Shown here: piece by piece, positions 46,919-57,584 of the stretch | How the letters are laid out: the number at the start of each line of letters is the position of its first letter | Numbering within the stretch: position 1 is the stretch's first letter | NCBI GenBank assembly: GCA_947647735.1 | Contig: CANSLJ010000025.1 | Span: 1-61,937, forward strand | Length of the DNA stretch: 61,937 bases | Direction: 5' to 3' | Origin: an uncultured bacterium | GTDB lineage: Bacteria > Bacillota > Clostridia > Lachnospirales > Lachnospiraceae | Notes under the pieces: model-generated | Databases searched by the model: none | The model's input: the letters and a program-made list of their open reading frames with translations, nothing else | What the model was told of the DNA's origin: nothing | Position numbers and translations under genes: made by a program

Positions 46919-46933
46919 GCATGGCTTGGATTA

Positions 46934-48840
<1,907 letters not shown>

Positions 48841-48890
48841 GGTTAAACCTCCTTCAATGTTCCGCCTGTTCTTGCGGTTATGTCATTTTG

Positions 48891-48958
48891 TTAGCACTCA
48901 TTTCAATCGAGTGCTAAACACTAAAACATATATTAGTTTTATATGTTTCTCTTTGCAA
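48891..48958 (-). promoter_or_regulatory. groE promoter with CIRCE operator
   Basis: A perfect CIRCE element, TTAGCACTC-N9-GAGTGCTAA, spans 48891-48917. On the minus strand the promoter TTGCAA (48953-48958), 17-bp spacer and TAATAT (48930-48935) lies just upstream. HrcA repression relieved by heat or misfolding is the established mode for this element; hrcA itself is not in the window. Confidence 0.95.
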
Positions 48959-49119
48959 CTCCAAATAAAACTCAATTTCTTTTATTTTCTTATTTTATCT
49001 CTTTTTATCTTCCGTATACTCTCTTTTTCAAGAAAACCTTGATTTTATAATTATTTTAGAAAAATTTACCGCATATATTTAACAGAGTCATCCGTCCATT
49101 CAGCCAGGGAGAATTCTTT

Positions 49120-50607
49120 ATGAAAACATCTTCTTTTTTATCTCTGCTTTCCCATAGGATCAGGAGAAGCCGTATCCTCAGCGGCGCCCTTTTACTTACC
49201 GCGGCAGGCATGATCAGCCGTATCATCGGTTTTTTCTACCGCATCTTTTTATCCCGCACCTTCGGCGCGGAAAATATCGGTATCTACCAGCTCATCAGCC
49301 CTGTTATGGCGCTTGCCTACTCTCTTTCCGTGGCAGGCTTTCAGACCGCCATTTCCCGCATCACGGCGACCACCTGTGCTGCCGCCTCCGGCACCGCTTC
49401 CGCTCTTTCTGACCGGAAACAGCAGAGTAAGGCTTTCCCTGCCGTTGTTTCCCACAGGAAGCAGAAAGATAAAACGTCCTCCCCCGGAGAATTTCGCAGC
49501 TTTACCGTCCTTGCCGCCGGTATGCTGCTGTCACTTTTTTTATCCCTCGGCATCTCCTGCTTTGTCTATTTCCACAGCGAGGAGATCGCCGTACGTTTCC
49601 TGCTGGAAGAAAGATGCACACCGCTCCTGAAGATACTGGCGCTGACCTTTCCTGTTTCCAGTATACACAGCTGCGTGAGCGGTTATTTCTACGGAAGAAA
49701 ATCTGCCGGTTTTCCGGCTTTCAGCCAGCTTTTCGAACAGATCGTGCGGGTTGGTACGGTGCTGTTTTTATGCAGTGCCTTTTTCACCGAAAATGCAGGC
49801 AGGACACCTGACATCTCCCTTGCCGTGATCGGCATGGTGACAGGAGAAGCCGCTTCCGCGTTCCTGTCCCTTCTATATTTATATCATTGCTTTCGGAAAG
49901 AGAGCCGCCTTTCCCTGTCTGGAAATCAGATTACGGCGGCGGGAAAAGCCTTTTCCTTCACTGCCCTGTTCCCGGAACTTTTTATGATGGCGCTGCCCCT
50001 CTCCGCCGGCCGCATCATCCAGAATTTTCTGCAGAGCATCGAGGCGATCGCCATCCCCGAGCGGCTCCGCATGTACGGTTTGGACACTGCATCCGCGCTC
50101 AGTGAATACGGTATTCTGACAGGCATGTCGCTCCCTTTCATCCTGTTCCCCACCGCCCTCACCGGCTCCATCGCTGTGATGCTGCTTCCCGCCGTCTCCG
50201 AAGCTCAGGCTCTCCATCAGGAGCGCACCATCGCCAGAGCCGTTCACCGCTCCGTCTATTACTGCCTGCTCCTCGGCTTTCTCTGCCTTGGCTTCTTCCT
50301 GTTCTCGGGCCCTGTTCTCGGTAGATTCGTCTTCCATCAGGAAAGAGCCGGGAGCTATCTGCAGATTTTGGGATTCATGTGCCCCTTCCTCTACATGAAC
50401 TCCACCCTCTCCAGCATCCTTCACGGCCTCGGAAAGACAATGCATTCCTTCTTCTACAATGTGGCAAGCCTCCTTCTTCGGCTCGCCTTCGTATTTTTCT
50501 GCATCCCCGCAGTCGGCATAAAAGGGTACCTCTGGGCTCTGCTGGCAAGCCAGACCCTTCTCTCCGTCCTGCAACTTTTCTCACTGCGCCGGTATCTGCG
50601 GATGTAA
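49120..50607 (+). CDS. SpoVB-like polysaccharide flippase (MATE/MOP superfamily)
   Basis: 495 aa with about 12-14 membrane helices. The N-terminal signature TAAGMISRIIGFFYRIFLSRTFG and GIYQLISPVMALAYSLSVAGFQTAISR is characteristic of the Firmicute SpoVB/stage V sporulation B group in the MurJ/Wzx superfamily. Such proteins flip lipid-linked oligosaccharides, in sporulation for cortex peptidoglycan. A polar insertion of about 40 residues (around 85-130) lies between early helices and may be a cytoplasmic loop. Single gene; structured repeat 1 follows it. Confidence 0.85.
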   Translation: MKTSSFLSLLSHRIRRSRILSGALLLTAAGMISRIIGFFYRIFLSRTFGAENIGIYQLISPVMALAYSLSVAGFQTAISRITATTCAAASGTASALSDRKQQSKAFPAVVSHRKQKDKTSSPGEFRSFTVLAAGMLLSLFLSLGISCFVYFHSEEIAVRFLLEERCTPLLKILALTFPVSSIHSCVSGYFYGRKSAGFPAFSQLFEQIVRVGTVLFLCSAFFTENAGRTPDISLAVIGMVTGEAASAFLSLLYLYHCFRKESRLSLSGNQITAAGKAFSFTALFPELFMMALPLSAGRIIQNFLQSIEAIAIPERLRMYGLDTASALSEYGILTGMSLPFILFPTALTGSIAVMLLPAVSEAQALHQERTIARAVHRSVYYCLLLGFLCLGFFLFSGPVLGRFVFHQERAGSYLQILGFMCPFLYMNSTLSSILHGLGKTMHSFFYNVASLLLRLAFVFFCIPAVGIKGYLWALLASQTLLSVLQLFSLRRYLRM

Positions 50608-50643
50608 CATTGTAATATAGTTTATGGTATATTCATACCGTCC

Positions 50644-50778
50644 GACCGGATGGAAATTAATTTCTTCGTCGCCACGCTCTCGCTTCGTAAAAAGCGTAGC
50701 GGTACTAGGCTCGAAAATACCTCGCCAAGTGCCGACGCTTTTTAAGAGGCTCCTTAAGAAATTAATTTCCATCCGGTC
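50644..50778 (-). repeat. Structured repeat, copy 1 (inverted)
   Basis: Perfect 23-bp outer arms (50644-50666 and 50756-50778) enclose a core that, on the minus strand, matches copies 2 and 3. The inner stem reads AAAAAGCGT/ACGCTTTTT where the others have AAAAACGC/GCGTTTTT. The apical helix is GGC/GCC, as in copy 3. The outer-arm sequence is unlike the other two copies. It lies downstream of the flippase gene. Confidence 0.85.
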
Positions 50779-50872
50779 TACGTATTGGTATAAGCAAACA
50801 AAACATCTATTAGAGTAAAAATTCTGTCAGTTGAGTAAAAAATAGAATAAGAGCGAAAAACATCTGCTAACC

Positions 50873-50901
50873 TTGCAACTTTATACATAATCATGTATAA
50901 T
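50873..50901 (+). promoter_or_regulatory. Promoter of DAHP synthase gene with overlapping dyad
   Basis: TTGCAA (50873-50878), a 17-bp spacer and consensus TATAAT (50896-50901). A perfect palindrome TTATACAT-aatc-ATGTATAA (50881-50900) covers the spacer and -10 and could be a repressor operator. The resulting leader would be about 215 nt and contains structured repeat copy 2. Confidence 0.7.
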
Positions 50902-50955
50902 GTCTAAGGTTTTACATGAAAATAATATTTCGCCGCGTAGTCTTTCGCCTGCTAA

Positions 50956-51091
50956 GCCGACAGAGGACATATATCCTGTGAAGACTGTAGAAAAACGCCG
51001 GCACTTAACGAGGTATTCCACGAGTTTAGTGTCCGCTGCGTTTTTCTCCAAGCGAGAGCGTGTCTGAACAGGATATATGTCCTCTGTCGGC
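50956..51091 (+). repeat. Structured repeat, copy 2, in the DAHP synthase leader
   Basis: Perfect 24-bp outer arms (50956-50979 and 51068-51091). Inner stem AAAAACGC/GCGTTTTT (50991-50998, 51038-51045), conserved CGG/CCG with a 2-nt CT bulge, and an apical helix AAC/GTT (51007-51009, 51024-51026) that replaces the GGC/GCC of copies 1 and 3. The repeat ends 15 nt before the AAAGGAG site of the downstream gene and is predicted to be transcribed. Confidence 0.88.
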
Positions 51092-51121
51092 ACCCCCGGC
51101 TATAACAAAGGAGCAACAATC

Positions 51122-52150
51122 ATGTCTTTTGAATTTATAAAGTTACTTCCGACCCCCGACGAGATCCGGGAGGAATATCCTCTGCCGGCTAAACTGATAG
51201 AGTTAAAGCGTATCCGCGACTCCGAGATCCGCGCCGTGATCACCGGAGAGAGCGATAAGCTTCTTGTCATCATCGGCCCCTGTTCTGCGGACAACGAGGA
51301 TTCCGTCTGCGAATACATAAGCAGGCTTGCAAAGATCAATGACAAGGTAAAGGACAAGCTGATCCTGATCCCGAGGATCTATACGAACAAACCCCGCACC
51401 ACCGGGGACGGTTATAAAGGCATTATCCACCAGCCCGATCCCAGCAAGCGCGAGGATTTTCTTGCGGGTATCATTGCCATGCGGAAAATGCACATCCGCG
51501 CCATCAGTGAATCCGGACTTACCAGCGCAGATGAGATGCTCTACCCCGAAAACTGGGGCTATGTCTCCGATATCCTCTCCTATGTGGCGATCGGCGCCCG
51601 CTCTGTGGAAGATCAGCAGCACCGTCTGACTGTCAGCGGTTTTGATGTGCCTGCCGGTATGAAAAATCCTACCAGCGGCGACTTCTCCATCATGCTGAAT
51701 TCCGTCTATGCGGCTCAGCACCCCCACTCTTTCATCTACAGGGGCTGGGCAGTCAAGACAAACGGCAATGAGCTGGCACATACGGTGCTCAGAGGTTCTG
51801 TCAATAAATACGGCAGAAGCCTGCCCAACTACCATTATGAAGATCTGAATACCCTGTTGGAATTATATAATGAAAGAGACCTGATGAACCCTGCCTGTAT
51901 CATCGACTCCAACCACAATAATTCCAACAAGCAATTCAAACAGCAGATCCGTATTGTCAAGGAAGTGCTGCACAGCCGAAAACTGAATCCTGATATTCAC
52001 AGGCTCGTAAAAGGGGTTATGGTGGAAAGCTATCTGGAGGAAGGCTGTCAGAAGATCGGAGGCGGCGTATATGGAAAATCCATCACCGATCCCTGCCTTG
52101 GATGGGAAGATACGGAACGGTTGATCTATGATATTGCGGAGTATGAATAG
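51122..52150 (+). CDS. aroF: 3-deoxy-7-phosphoheptulonate (DAHP) synthase, class I
   Basis: 342 aa from ATG 51122, 8 nt after AAAGGAG; an earlier in-frame ATG at 51077 lies inside the structured repeat. Motifs: IGPCSADNEDSV, RIYTNKPRTTGDGYKG (PEP-binding KPRT), GARSVEDQQHR, DSNHNNSNKQ and a C-terminal GKSITDPCLGWEDTE, as in AroF/G/H-type enzymes. It condenses PEP and erythrose-4-phosphate as the first step of aromatic biosynthesis. Which aromatic acid inhibits it is unknown; the symbol aroF is a generic choice. Confidence 0.92.
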   Translation: MSFEFIKLLPTPDEIREEYPLPAKLIELKRIRDSEIRAVITGESDKLLVIIGPCSADNEDSVCEYISRLAKINDKVKDKLILIPRIYTNKPRTTGDGYKGIIHQPDPSKREDFLAGIIAMRKMHIRAISESGLTSADEMLYPENWGYVSDILSYVAIGARSVEDQQHRLTVSGFDVPAGMKNPTSGDFSIMLNSVYAAQHPHSFIYRGWAVKTNGNELAHTVLRGSVNKYGRSLPNYHYEDLNTLLELYNERDLMNPACIIDSNHNNSNKQFKQQIRIVKEVLHSRKLNPDIHRLVKGVMVESYLEEGCQKIGGGVYGKSITDPCLGWEDTERLIYDIAEYE

Positions 52151-52268
52151 TCAATACTCCCGCCAACTGTCCGCGCAGGCACAGCCGTTTGCCTCATTGC
52201 CCGCAGGAATAAAAAAGAATCTGGCAGGTTCGGATATCCCCTAGCCTGCCGGATGCCACAACAATAGT

Positions 52269-53333
52269 TCAAAGGTGCAAACGCCCCTGATAGACCTGCC
52301 CCTGTGCCGCTGTCCGGGCAACGGAATTCTGCCACTTCATTTCCTGCTCATACTGCATATCCAGCCATCCTATCTCCTCTTCCTTCGTCAATGGCGTTCC
52401 GTCCGCCTTATAATACTGCTCCTGCTTATCTTCATAACGCTGCTCGATCTCAGAATAGAGCTTTGCGTATACCATCTCACAGGCGTTCATGATATCATCA
52501 TGATCATAATATCCTTTTTCCTCTCTGATCTCCTTCAATATTCCCGCCCTCATGTCACTGAATGCCGTGGCGGACTGCATAACTGTATGCTCTATTTTAT
52601 CCATGATAGCTTCCCTGTTTTTTGAAAGCTGAAAAGCCCCCAATGTGATATCTCCCTGGAACACCTCACTCGCTTCATAGACATTGAAGGCCTTCACCAT
52701 TTGTCGTTCTTTCATCCCCTTCCTCTCCAGACTGCTTCTTTCCGCTTCCTGCTTCCCGGCCTTCTCATTTAATAATTCCTCCCGGTATTTTTTTGCCTGC
52801 ATCTCCTTTTCCAGATATTGCTCCCGAATCTCTCTTCGTCTGTTCGCCTGTCCGTTTGTCTTTTTATAAAAGCCGTTCCGGGAACGTGTATAAAACTCCG
52901 AATCATTGCCCGCTCCGGACCAGGAATCTCCCCTGTAATCTTTTGCATCAGCACCTACCGTTATCAGCAGGGAGGCTCCTGTCGGAGCAAAGGAGGATGT
53001 CAGATCACGCCTAAGCACCGATAATATCTGTTCCCTGTAAGCCGGATCAGCTTTCATATTTTTAAAAGCCTCCTCCGATATATTGACAGCCAGATTGATG
53101 ATCGTTTCATTCTTTGGTATCCTCTCAAGCTCCGCATAGAATTCTTCTCTGAAAGCCGCCATTTCCTCCGCCTCTGACTGTCGAGAAGTCTTTCCCACAT
53201 CACCTTTCTCCGAAGCCGCATTTGTCCCATCCTGTGATTTTTCAGAAGAGCCCGCCCGAATAGCTGCCTCTTTTTGCATCTCATCCGCATATTGATAAGT
53301 TATGGCGTTGTTGTTTATATTGCTGATACTCAC
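52269..53333 (-). CDS. DUF6033-like protein
   Basis: 354 aa from a GTG start preceded by AAAGGGGAA. The N-terminus SISNINNNAITYQYAD and the predicted helical body with a Lys/Glu/Arg-rich coiled coil (about 170-215) resemble DUF6033 proteins of Lachnospiraceae, recalled from memory. No signal peptide or membrane helix. Motifs such as IPKNETIINLAVNISEEAF may be the conserved core. Function unknown. It is a single gene, convergent with the DAHP synthase. Confidence 0.6.
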   Translation of the reverse strand: MSISNINNNAITYQYADEMQKEAAIRAGSSEKSQDGTNAASEKGDVGKTSRQSEAEEMAAFREEFYAELERIPKNETIINLAVNISEEAFKNMKADPAYREQILSVLRRDLTSSFAPTGASLLITVGADAKDYRGDSWSGAGNDSEFYTRSRNGFYKKTNGQANRRREIREQYLEKEMQAKKYREELLNEKAGKQEAERSSLERKGMKERQMVKAFNVYEASEVFQGDITLGAFQLSKNREAIMDKIEHTVMQSATAFSDMRAGILKEIREEKGYYDHDDIMNACEMVYAKLYSEIEQRYEDKQEQYYKADGTPLTKEEEIGWLDMQYEQEMKWQNSVARTAAQGQVYQGRLHL

Positions 53334-53507
53334 TTTCTGTTCCCCTTTCCCGTAAAAATACTGTCATGGTGCATTTACGCCCTGTCATAATGATATCCTG
53401 CCTTCCCTGATCATATCGGAAAAATATGAATTATCATAACGGCAATGACACGAACAGCCGTTTTTATGGAATGAACAGATTATATCATTTCTTTTTTATC
53501 CATACTA

Positions 53508-53566
53508 TTGACTCCTTTACTCTAATGTGTTAGAGTAAAGGAGCAACATGCTCTAACCCATTAGAG
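53508..53566 (+). promoter_or_regulatory. blaI-blaR1 promoter with two BlaI/MecI-type operators
   Basis: TTGACT (53508-53513), a 17-bp spacer and TAGAGT (53531-53536). Operator 1 is a perfect palindrome with 14-bp arms around TGTG (53512-53543) that buries the -10. Operator 2 is CTCTAA-CCCA-TTAGAG (53551-53566), just before the ribosome binding site. Two CTCTAA/TTAGAG dyads indicate cooperative autorepression by the BlaI-type protein. Confidence 0.88.
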
Positions 53567-53582
53567 TAAAGGAGGTACTTTT

Positions 53583-53939
53583 ATGGAAACACCCAAAATC
53601 TTCGAGAGCGAATACCGGTTCTGCCTGATCCTCTGGGAGCATGAACCGATAAGAAGCAAGGAACTTGTCAATCTCTGCAAAGAACAGCTCGGCTGGAAGT
53701 CCACCACAACCTACACGGTGATCAAGCGGCTTTCCGAGCGGGGAATCCTCAAAAACGAGAATACAGTCGTCACCTCCCTGATCTCCAAGGACCAGATACA
53801 GGAAGCCGAGATGGAGGAGCTGATCGAGAAAAAATTTGAGGGCTCACTTCCCGCTTTTATTGCGGCTTTCGGCAGGCATAAAAGATTATCTGAGGAAAAA
53901 ATGGAAAAACTAAGGAAACTGATCGAGGAGGATATGTAA
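53583..53939 (+). CDS. BlaI/MecI/CopY-family repressor
   Basis: 118 aa. Winged-helix N-terminus with FRFCLILWEHEPI-like start, KSTTTYTVIKRLSERG recognition helix and a C-terminal dimerisation helix. It starts 8 nt after AGGAGG. Two matching dyads overlap its own promoter. BlaI proteins are cleaved on signal from the membrane protease encoded next (4-nt gap). No beta-lactamase or PBP2a gene is adjacent, so the regulon may be elsewhere. Confidence 0.9.
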   Translation: METPKIFESEYRFCLILWEHEPIRSKELVNLCKEQLGWKSTTTYTVIKRLSERGILKNENTVVTSLISKDQIQEAEMEELIEKKFEGSLPAFIAAFGRHKRLSEEKMEKLRKLIEEDM

Positions 53940-53943
53940 CGCT

Positions 53944-55851
53944 ATGACTGCTGTTTTTTTAAAGATTCTCAATATGAGCATTACCGCCGGCTGGATCGTG
54001 CTCGCCGTCATGCTGCTTCGGCTGCTGCTGAAAAAAATGCCGAAACAGTTCACCTGCATGCTCTGGGGACTTGTGGGGCTTCGGCTCGTCTTTCCATTCT
54101 CCCCGGAAAGCATGTTCAGCCTGATCCCCAGCGCCGAGACCATCCCTGAAACCGTACAGCCCGGAGAATTTCCGGAGATTCACAGCGGCGTTACCGCAAT
54201 TGACCGGGTCGTAAATCCTGCCGCCAAGCTCTCCTTTTCCCGGCTTTCTGCGGGAACATCCGGGAAAAATACTTTGGATATCATGATGCAGGGTGCCCTT
54301 CTGATCTGGATCGCCGGCATAAGCCTGATGCTCTGCTATCTGGCTTTCAGCTACTTCCGCCTGCGCCGGAAGATGGGAACCGCCGTACTGCTGAAAGAAA
54401 ATATCTGGCAAAGTGACTTTGTGGATTCGCCCTTTATACTCGGCATGATCCGCCCGCGGATCTATATCCCCTTTCACTTAAAGGAAGAGACCCTCTCCCA
54501 CGTGCTCGCCCATGAAAAAGCACATCTTGCACGGAAAGACCACCTTGTGAAAGCCTTCGCCTTCCTGCTGCTTTCCGTTTACTGGTTCCATCCCCTGATA
54601 TGGGCCGCCTATCTTCTGCTCTGCAGGGATATCGAACTTGCCTGCGACGAAAGAGTGATCCGTCATCTCGGGGAGGAGGAGCGGAAAAGCTATCTGCTTT
54701 CTCTGATCGGATATGACGGGGAGCAAAGCCGAAAAAAAATACCGGCTCTCGCCTGCCCGCTGGCTTTTGGAGAACTGGATCTGAAGGAGCGGATCATCCG
54801 CGCAAAAACATGGAAAAAACCTGCTTTCGCCCTGATCGCGGCCGCTCTGATCCTGTGTATCGTTGCCGCCATCTGCCTGCTGACCGATCCAAAGGAAGAA
54901 CTCCTGACGGCACCGGAGCCCTTTTGCCACCCCTATCAGGTGGAAGAAATTTCCTATGCGTCCCCGCAGTACAGTTTTTCCCTGACGCCTGAAACCGCTC
55001 CGACCTACGTTCTGACATCCGACTATCAGCTTCTGGAATCTGCCGATACGCCCCTTGACAGGAGAGACGCGGAGGGTTACTGGATCTCCTGCGGCGGAGC
55101 AGAAAAAATAAAGCTGAAAGAGAAAAACTTTGGAGATAACATGGAAACTGGCAGTCAAAACGATCTCTCCCTCTCCACGCTCCTGAAGGAAAACCGGAAT
55201 GCATGGGTCGTGAACCGTCCACAGCAGGAGGGACAGATCATCTACTATATCCTGCAGCAGAAAAACGGCGATGTCTATCTCTGCTACGGATACAATGCAG
55301 ACGATGCCTCCGCCGAAGCAGAACCCCTCTCCAAAACTCCCGAAGAGACAAGATCCGACATACGCTGGATCTTCAAACTGTCCTCCATAAAGGAGGAAAC
55401 CCTCTCCGCAAAAACGCTGTTCTCCTACCGGACAAAATATGTGGGAGACAATTCCGCCGTAGGAAATATCATCTACAATCTGACCTTCCCGCAAGATATG
55501 GCATATCAGCAGTTTGCCCTGCAGACAGACGCGGAACCATACGAAGTGACCATAACTTTCGCCCTCACCGGGGAGGACAGGGAACAATATGCCGGGGATG
55601 CCTTAAATCGTCAAAAGGAGAAAGCTCTGCTTGAGAAAAATGCCTGCATCATGTTCTCCCTGATCGAAAATGCGGACATCATCAATTTTAAACTGGTAGA
55701 CAAAACAGATGAAACACTCCGCCCCCTCACACTCGTCTACACAAGACAATGGGCATACGCCAAAACAGACTGTGACCTCTGGGCACAATGCGAAACCGAA
55801 GAACAGCTTGAAGCAATATTGATAAAACTCCGGGAAATCCTGGCGCCCTAG
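53944..55851 (+). CDS. BlaR1/MecR1-type M56 membrane protease with DUF4825-like sensor
   Basis: 635 aa. Four membrane helices in the first 320 residues surround a gluzincin site HEKAH (190-194) with a second acidic ligand in CRDIELACDE. A helix near 292-312 leads to the outer domain. That domain lacks the penicillin-binding SxxK/SxN/KTG motifs of true BlaR1 and instead ends in a DUF4825-like region (FSYRTKYVGDNSAVGNIIY...). It probably senses something other than beta-lactam acylation, or has a different partner. Intramembrane-side cleavage should inactivate the repressor encoded upstream. Confidence 0.85.
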   Translation: MTAVFLKILNMSITAGWIVLAVMLLRLLLKKMPKQFTCMLWGLVGLRLVFPFSPESMFSLIPSAETIPETVQPGEFPEIHSGVTAIDRVVNPAAKLSFSRLSAGTSGKNTLDIMMQGALLIWIAGISLMLCYLAFSYFRLRRKMGTAVLLKENIWQSDFVDSPFILGMIRPRIYIPFHLKEETLSHVLAHEKAHLARKDHLVKAFAFLLLSVYWFHPLIWAAYLLLCRDIELACDERVIRHLGEEERKSYLLSLIGYDGEQSRKKIPALACPLAFGELDLKERIIRAKTWKKPAFALIAAALILCIVAAICLLTDPKEELLTAPEPFCHPYQVEEISYASPQYSFSLTPETAPTYVLTSDYQLLESADTPLDRRDAEGYWISCGGAEKIKLKEKNFGDNMETGSQNDLSLSTLLKENRNAWVVNRPQQEGQIIYYILQQKNGDVYLCYGYNADDASAEAEPLSKTPEETRSDIRWIFKLSSIKEETLSAKTLFSYRTKYVGDNSAVGNIIYNLTFPQDMAYQQFALQTDAEPYEVTITFALTGEDREQYAGDALNRQKEKALLEKNACIMFSLIENADIINFKLVDKTDETLRPLTLVYTRQWAYAKTDCDLWAQCETEEQLEAILIKLREILAP

Positions 55852-55889
55852 GCGCCGGTTCCCCCGGAGCTTTTACATTTAACCTTCGC

Positions 55890-56035
55890 GTCAAGCCGTC
55901 CGGGGCAATATATCCTATGAAAGACTGTAGAAAAACGCCGGCACTTGGCGAGGTACTTTCGAGCCTAGTACCGCTGCGTTTTTCTCCAAGCGAGAGCGTG
56001 TCTTGAATAGGATATATTGCCCCGGACGGCTTGAC
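55890..56035 (+). repeat. Structured repeat, copy 3
   Basis: Perfect 29-bp outer arms (55890-55918 and 56007-56035). Inner stem AAAAACGC/GCGTTTTT (55931-55938, 55976-55983), CGG/CCG with CT bulge, and apical helix GGC/GCC (55947-55949, 55963-55965). The core is nearly identical to copy 2, while the outer half of the arms is unrelated. It lies between convergent blaR1-like and ung genes and could end transcription in both directions. Confidence 0.88.
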
Positions 56036-56043
56036 ACCACAAC

Positions 56044-56718
56044 CTAAACATTCTCAATCTGCCAATCAATCGCCTCCAGCCCGTTCGCCTCCAGATACTC
56101 ATTCGTCTTACTGAAGGGCCTGCTCCCAAAGAATCCCCTGTAGGCCGACAACGGGCTCGGATGAGGCGCCTCCAGGATCAGATGCTTCGGATTATGCAGC
56201 ATGGACTTTTTCATCTGCGCAGGCCGGCCCCACAAAATAAATACCATAGGCCGATCCTGCTCGCTGCAGATCCGGATGCAGGCATCCGTAAATTCCTCCC
56301 AGCCGATGCCGCGATGGGAATTTGCCGCATGGGCGCGCACCGTGAGCACCGTGTTGAGCATCAGCACACCCTGCTTTGCCCACTTTACCAGATAGCCGTT
56401 GTTCGGGATATAGCAGCCCAGATCATCATGCAGCTCCTGATAGATATTCACAAGAGAAGGCGGAATATCAACCTCCGGCTTCACCGAAAAGCAAAGCCCG
56501 TGAGCCTGGCCGTCATTATGGTAGGGATCCTGCCCCAGAATGACCACCTTGACGTCCGCAAGGGGCGTTAAATGAAACGCATTGAAAATATCATCGGATG
56601 CCGGGAATATTTTTCTTGTATTATACTCCTCACTCACCTTCTGAAACAATTGCTTGTAATAAGGTTTCTGAAATTCCGGTTTTAATGGTTCCAGCCAGTC
56701 ATTGTCAATCGCCGCCAT
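56044..56718 (-). CDS. ung: Uracil-DNA glycosylase, family 1
   Basis: 224 aa, normal length. Signature motifs: VVILGQDPYHNDGQAHGLCFSV (with the catalytic Asp), LLNTVLTVRAHAANSH, VFILWGRPAQMKK and the DNA-binding HPSPLSAYRGFFGSRPFS with the catalytic His. It removes uracil from DNA in base-excision repair. AAAGGAG site before the ATG. Confidence 0.97.
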   Translation of the reverse strand: MAAIDNDWLEPLKPEFQKPYYKQLFQKVSEEYNTRKIFPASDDIFNAFHLTPLADVKVVILGQDPYHNDGQAHGLCFSVKPEVDIPPSLVNIYQELHDDLGCYIPNNGYLVKWAKQGVLMLNTVLTVRAHAANSHRGIGWEEFTDACIRICSEQDRPMVFILWGRPAQMKKSMLHNPKHLILEAPHPSPLSAYRGFFGSRPFSKTNEYLEANGLEAIDWQIENV

Positions 56719-56807
56719 CTTCTGTCTCTCCTTTTTATTCTTCTTTCCGTGATATATTCTCTGTCCTTCATGTGCGGGCGATCACCTCTTCTTCCGCACA
56801 TGCATCT

Positions 56808-57569
56808 CTACAATCGTACCGCCACGCCTCTTTCCGCCAGATATTCTTTCACCTGCCGGATCTCCAGCTCCTTATAATGGAATAAAGATGCTGCCAGCGC
56901 CGCCTCCGCCTTCCCTTCTGTCAGCGCGTCATAAAAATGCGAAAGCTCACCTGCGCCGCCTGAAGCGATCACCGGAATGGACACAGCCTCTGCCACCTGC
57001 TTTGTCAGTTCTATATCATATCCCGCCTTCGTGCCATCACAGTCCATACTGGTCAGGAGTATCTCCCCGGCGCCCAGGCGCTCCGCCTTTGTCACCCATT
57101 CAATGGCATCGACTCCCACATCAATACGGCCGCCGTGTTTATAAATATTCCAACCGCTTCCGTCTGCGCGTCTCTTTGCATCCACCGCCAGCACTACACA
57201 CTGGCTTCCGAATTTATCCGCCGCCTCGCTGATCAGCTCCGGCCTGTCTATCGCCGCAGAATTCACGGAAATCTTGTCCGCACCTTCCCGCAGGAGCTCC
57301 CGGAAATCCTCCACTGTGCGGATACCTCCGCCTACAGTAAAAGGGATAAACACTCTCTCCGCCACCTTGCGCACCATGTCCACGACCGTTTTTCTCGCAT
57401 CGGAGGAGGCTGTAATATCCAGAAAGACCACTTCATCCGCACCCGCCTTATCATAAGCCGACGCGATCTCCACCGGATCCCCCGCATCCCGCAGATTTAC
57501 AAAATTAACGCCTTTTACCACCCTGCCATTATTCACATCCAGACAGGGAATGATCCTCTTTGTATGCAT
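56808..57569 (-). CDS. hisF: Imidazole glycerol phosphate synthase, cyclase subunit HisF
   Basis: 253 aa TIM barrel. [19 protein letters not shown] carries the catalytic Asp11, with [27 protein letters not shown] (second catalytic Asp), [14 protein letters not shown] and IASGGAG phosphate-binding loops. It joins PRFAR with HisH-derived ammonia to give IGP and AICAR in histidine synthesis. It follows hisH by 15 nt; the other his genes are not in the window. Confidence 0.97.
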   Translation of the reverse strand: MHTKRIIPCLDVNNGRVVKGVNFVNLRDAGDPVEIASAYDKAGADEVVFLDITASSDARKTVVDMVRKVAERVFIPFTVGGGIRTVEDFRELLREGADKISVNSAAIDRPELISEAADKFGSQCVVLAVDAKRRADGSGWNIYKHGGRIDVGVDAIEWVTKAERLGAGEILLTSMDCDGTKAGYDIELTKQVAEAVSIPVIASGGAGELSHFYDALTEGKAEAALAASLFHYKELEIRQVKEYLAERGVAVRL

Positions 57570-57584
57570 ATATTCTCACTTTCA

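Noticed and set aside
50810-50850. Extra BlaI-type half-site (TTAGAGTAAAA) upstream of the DAHP synthase promoter
   Set aside because: Only one arm is present and no dyad partner is at the right spacing, unlike the two full operators at 53512-53566.
50881-51093. Minus-strand 70-residue frame in the DAHP synthase leader
   Set aside because: It lies entirely within the structured repeat and leader, has no ribosome binding site, and arises from the inverted arms.
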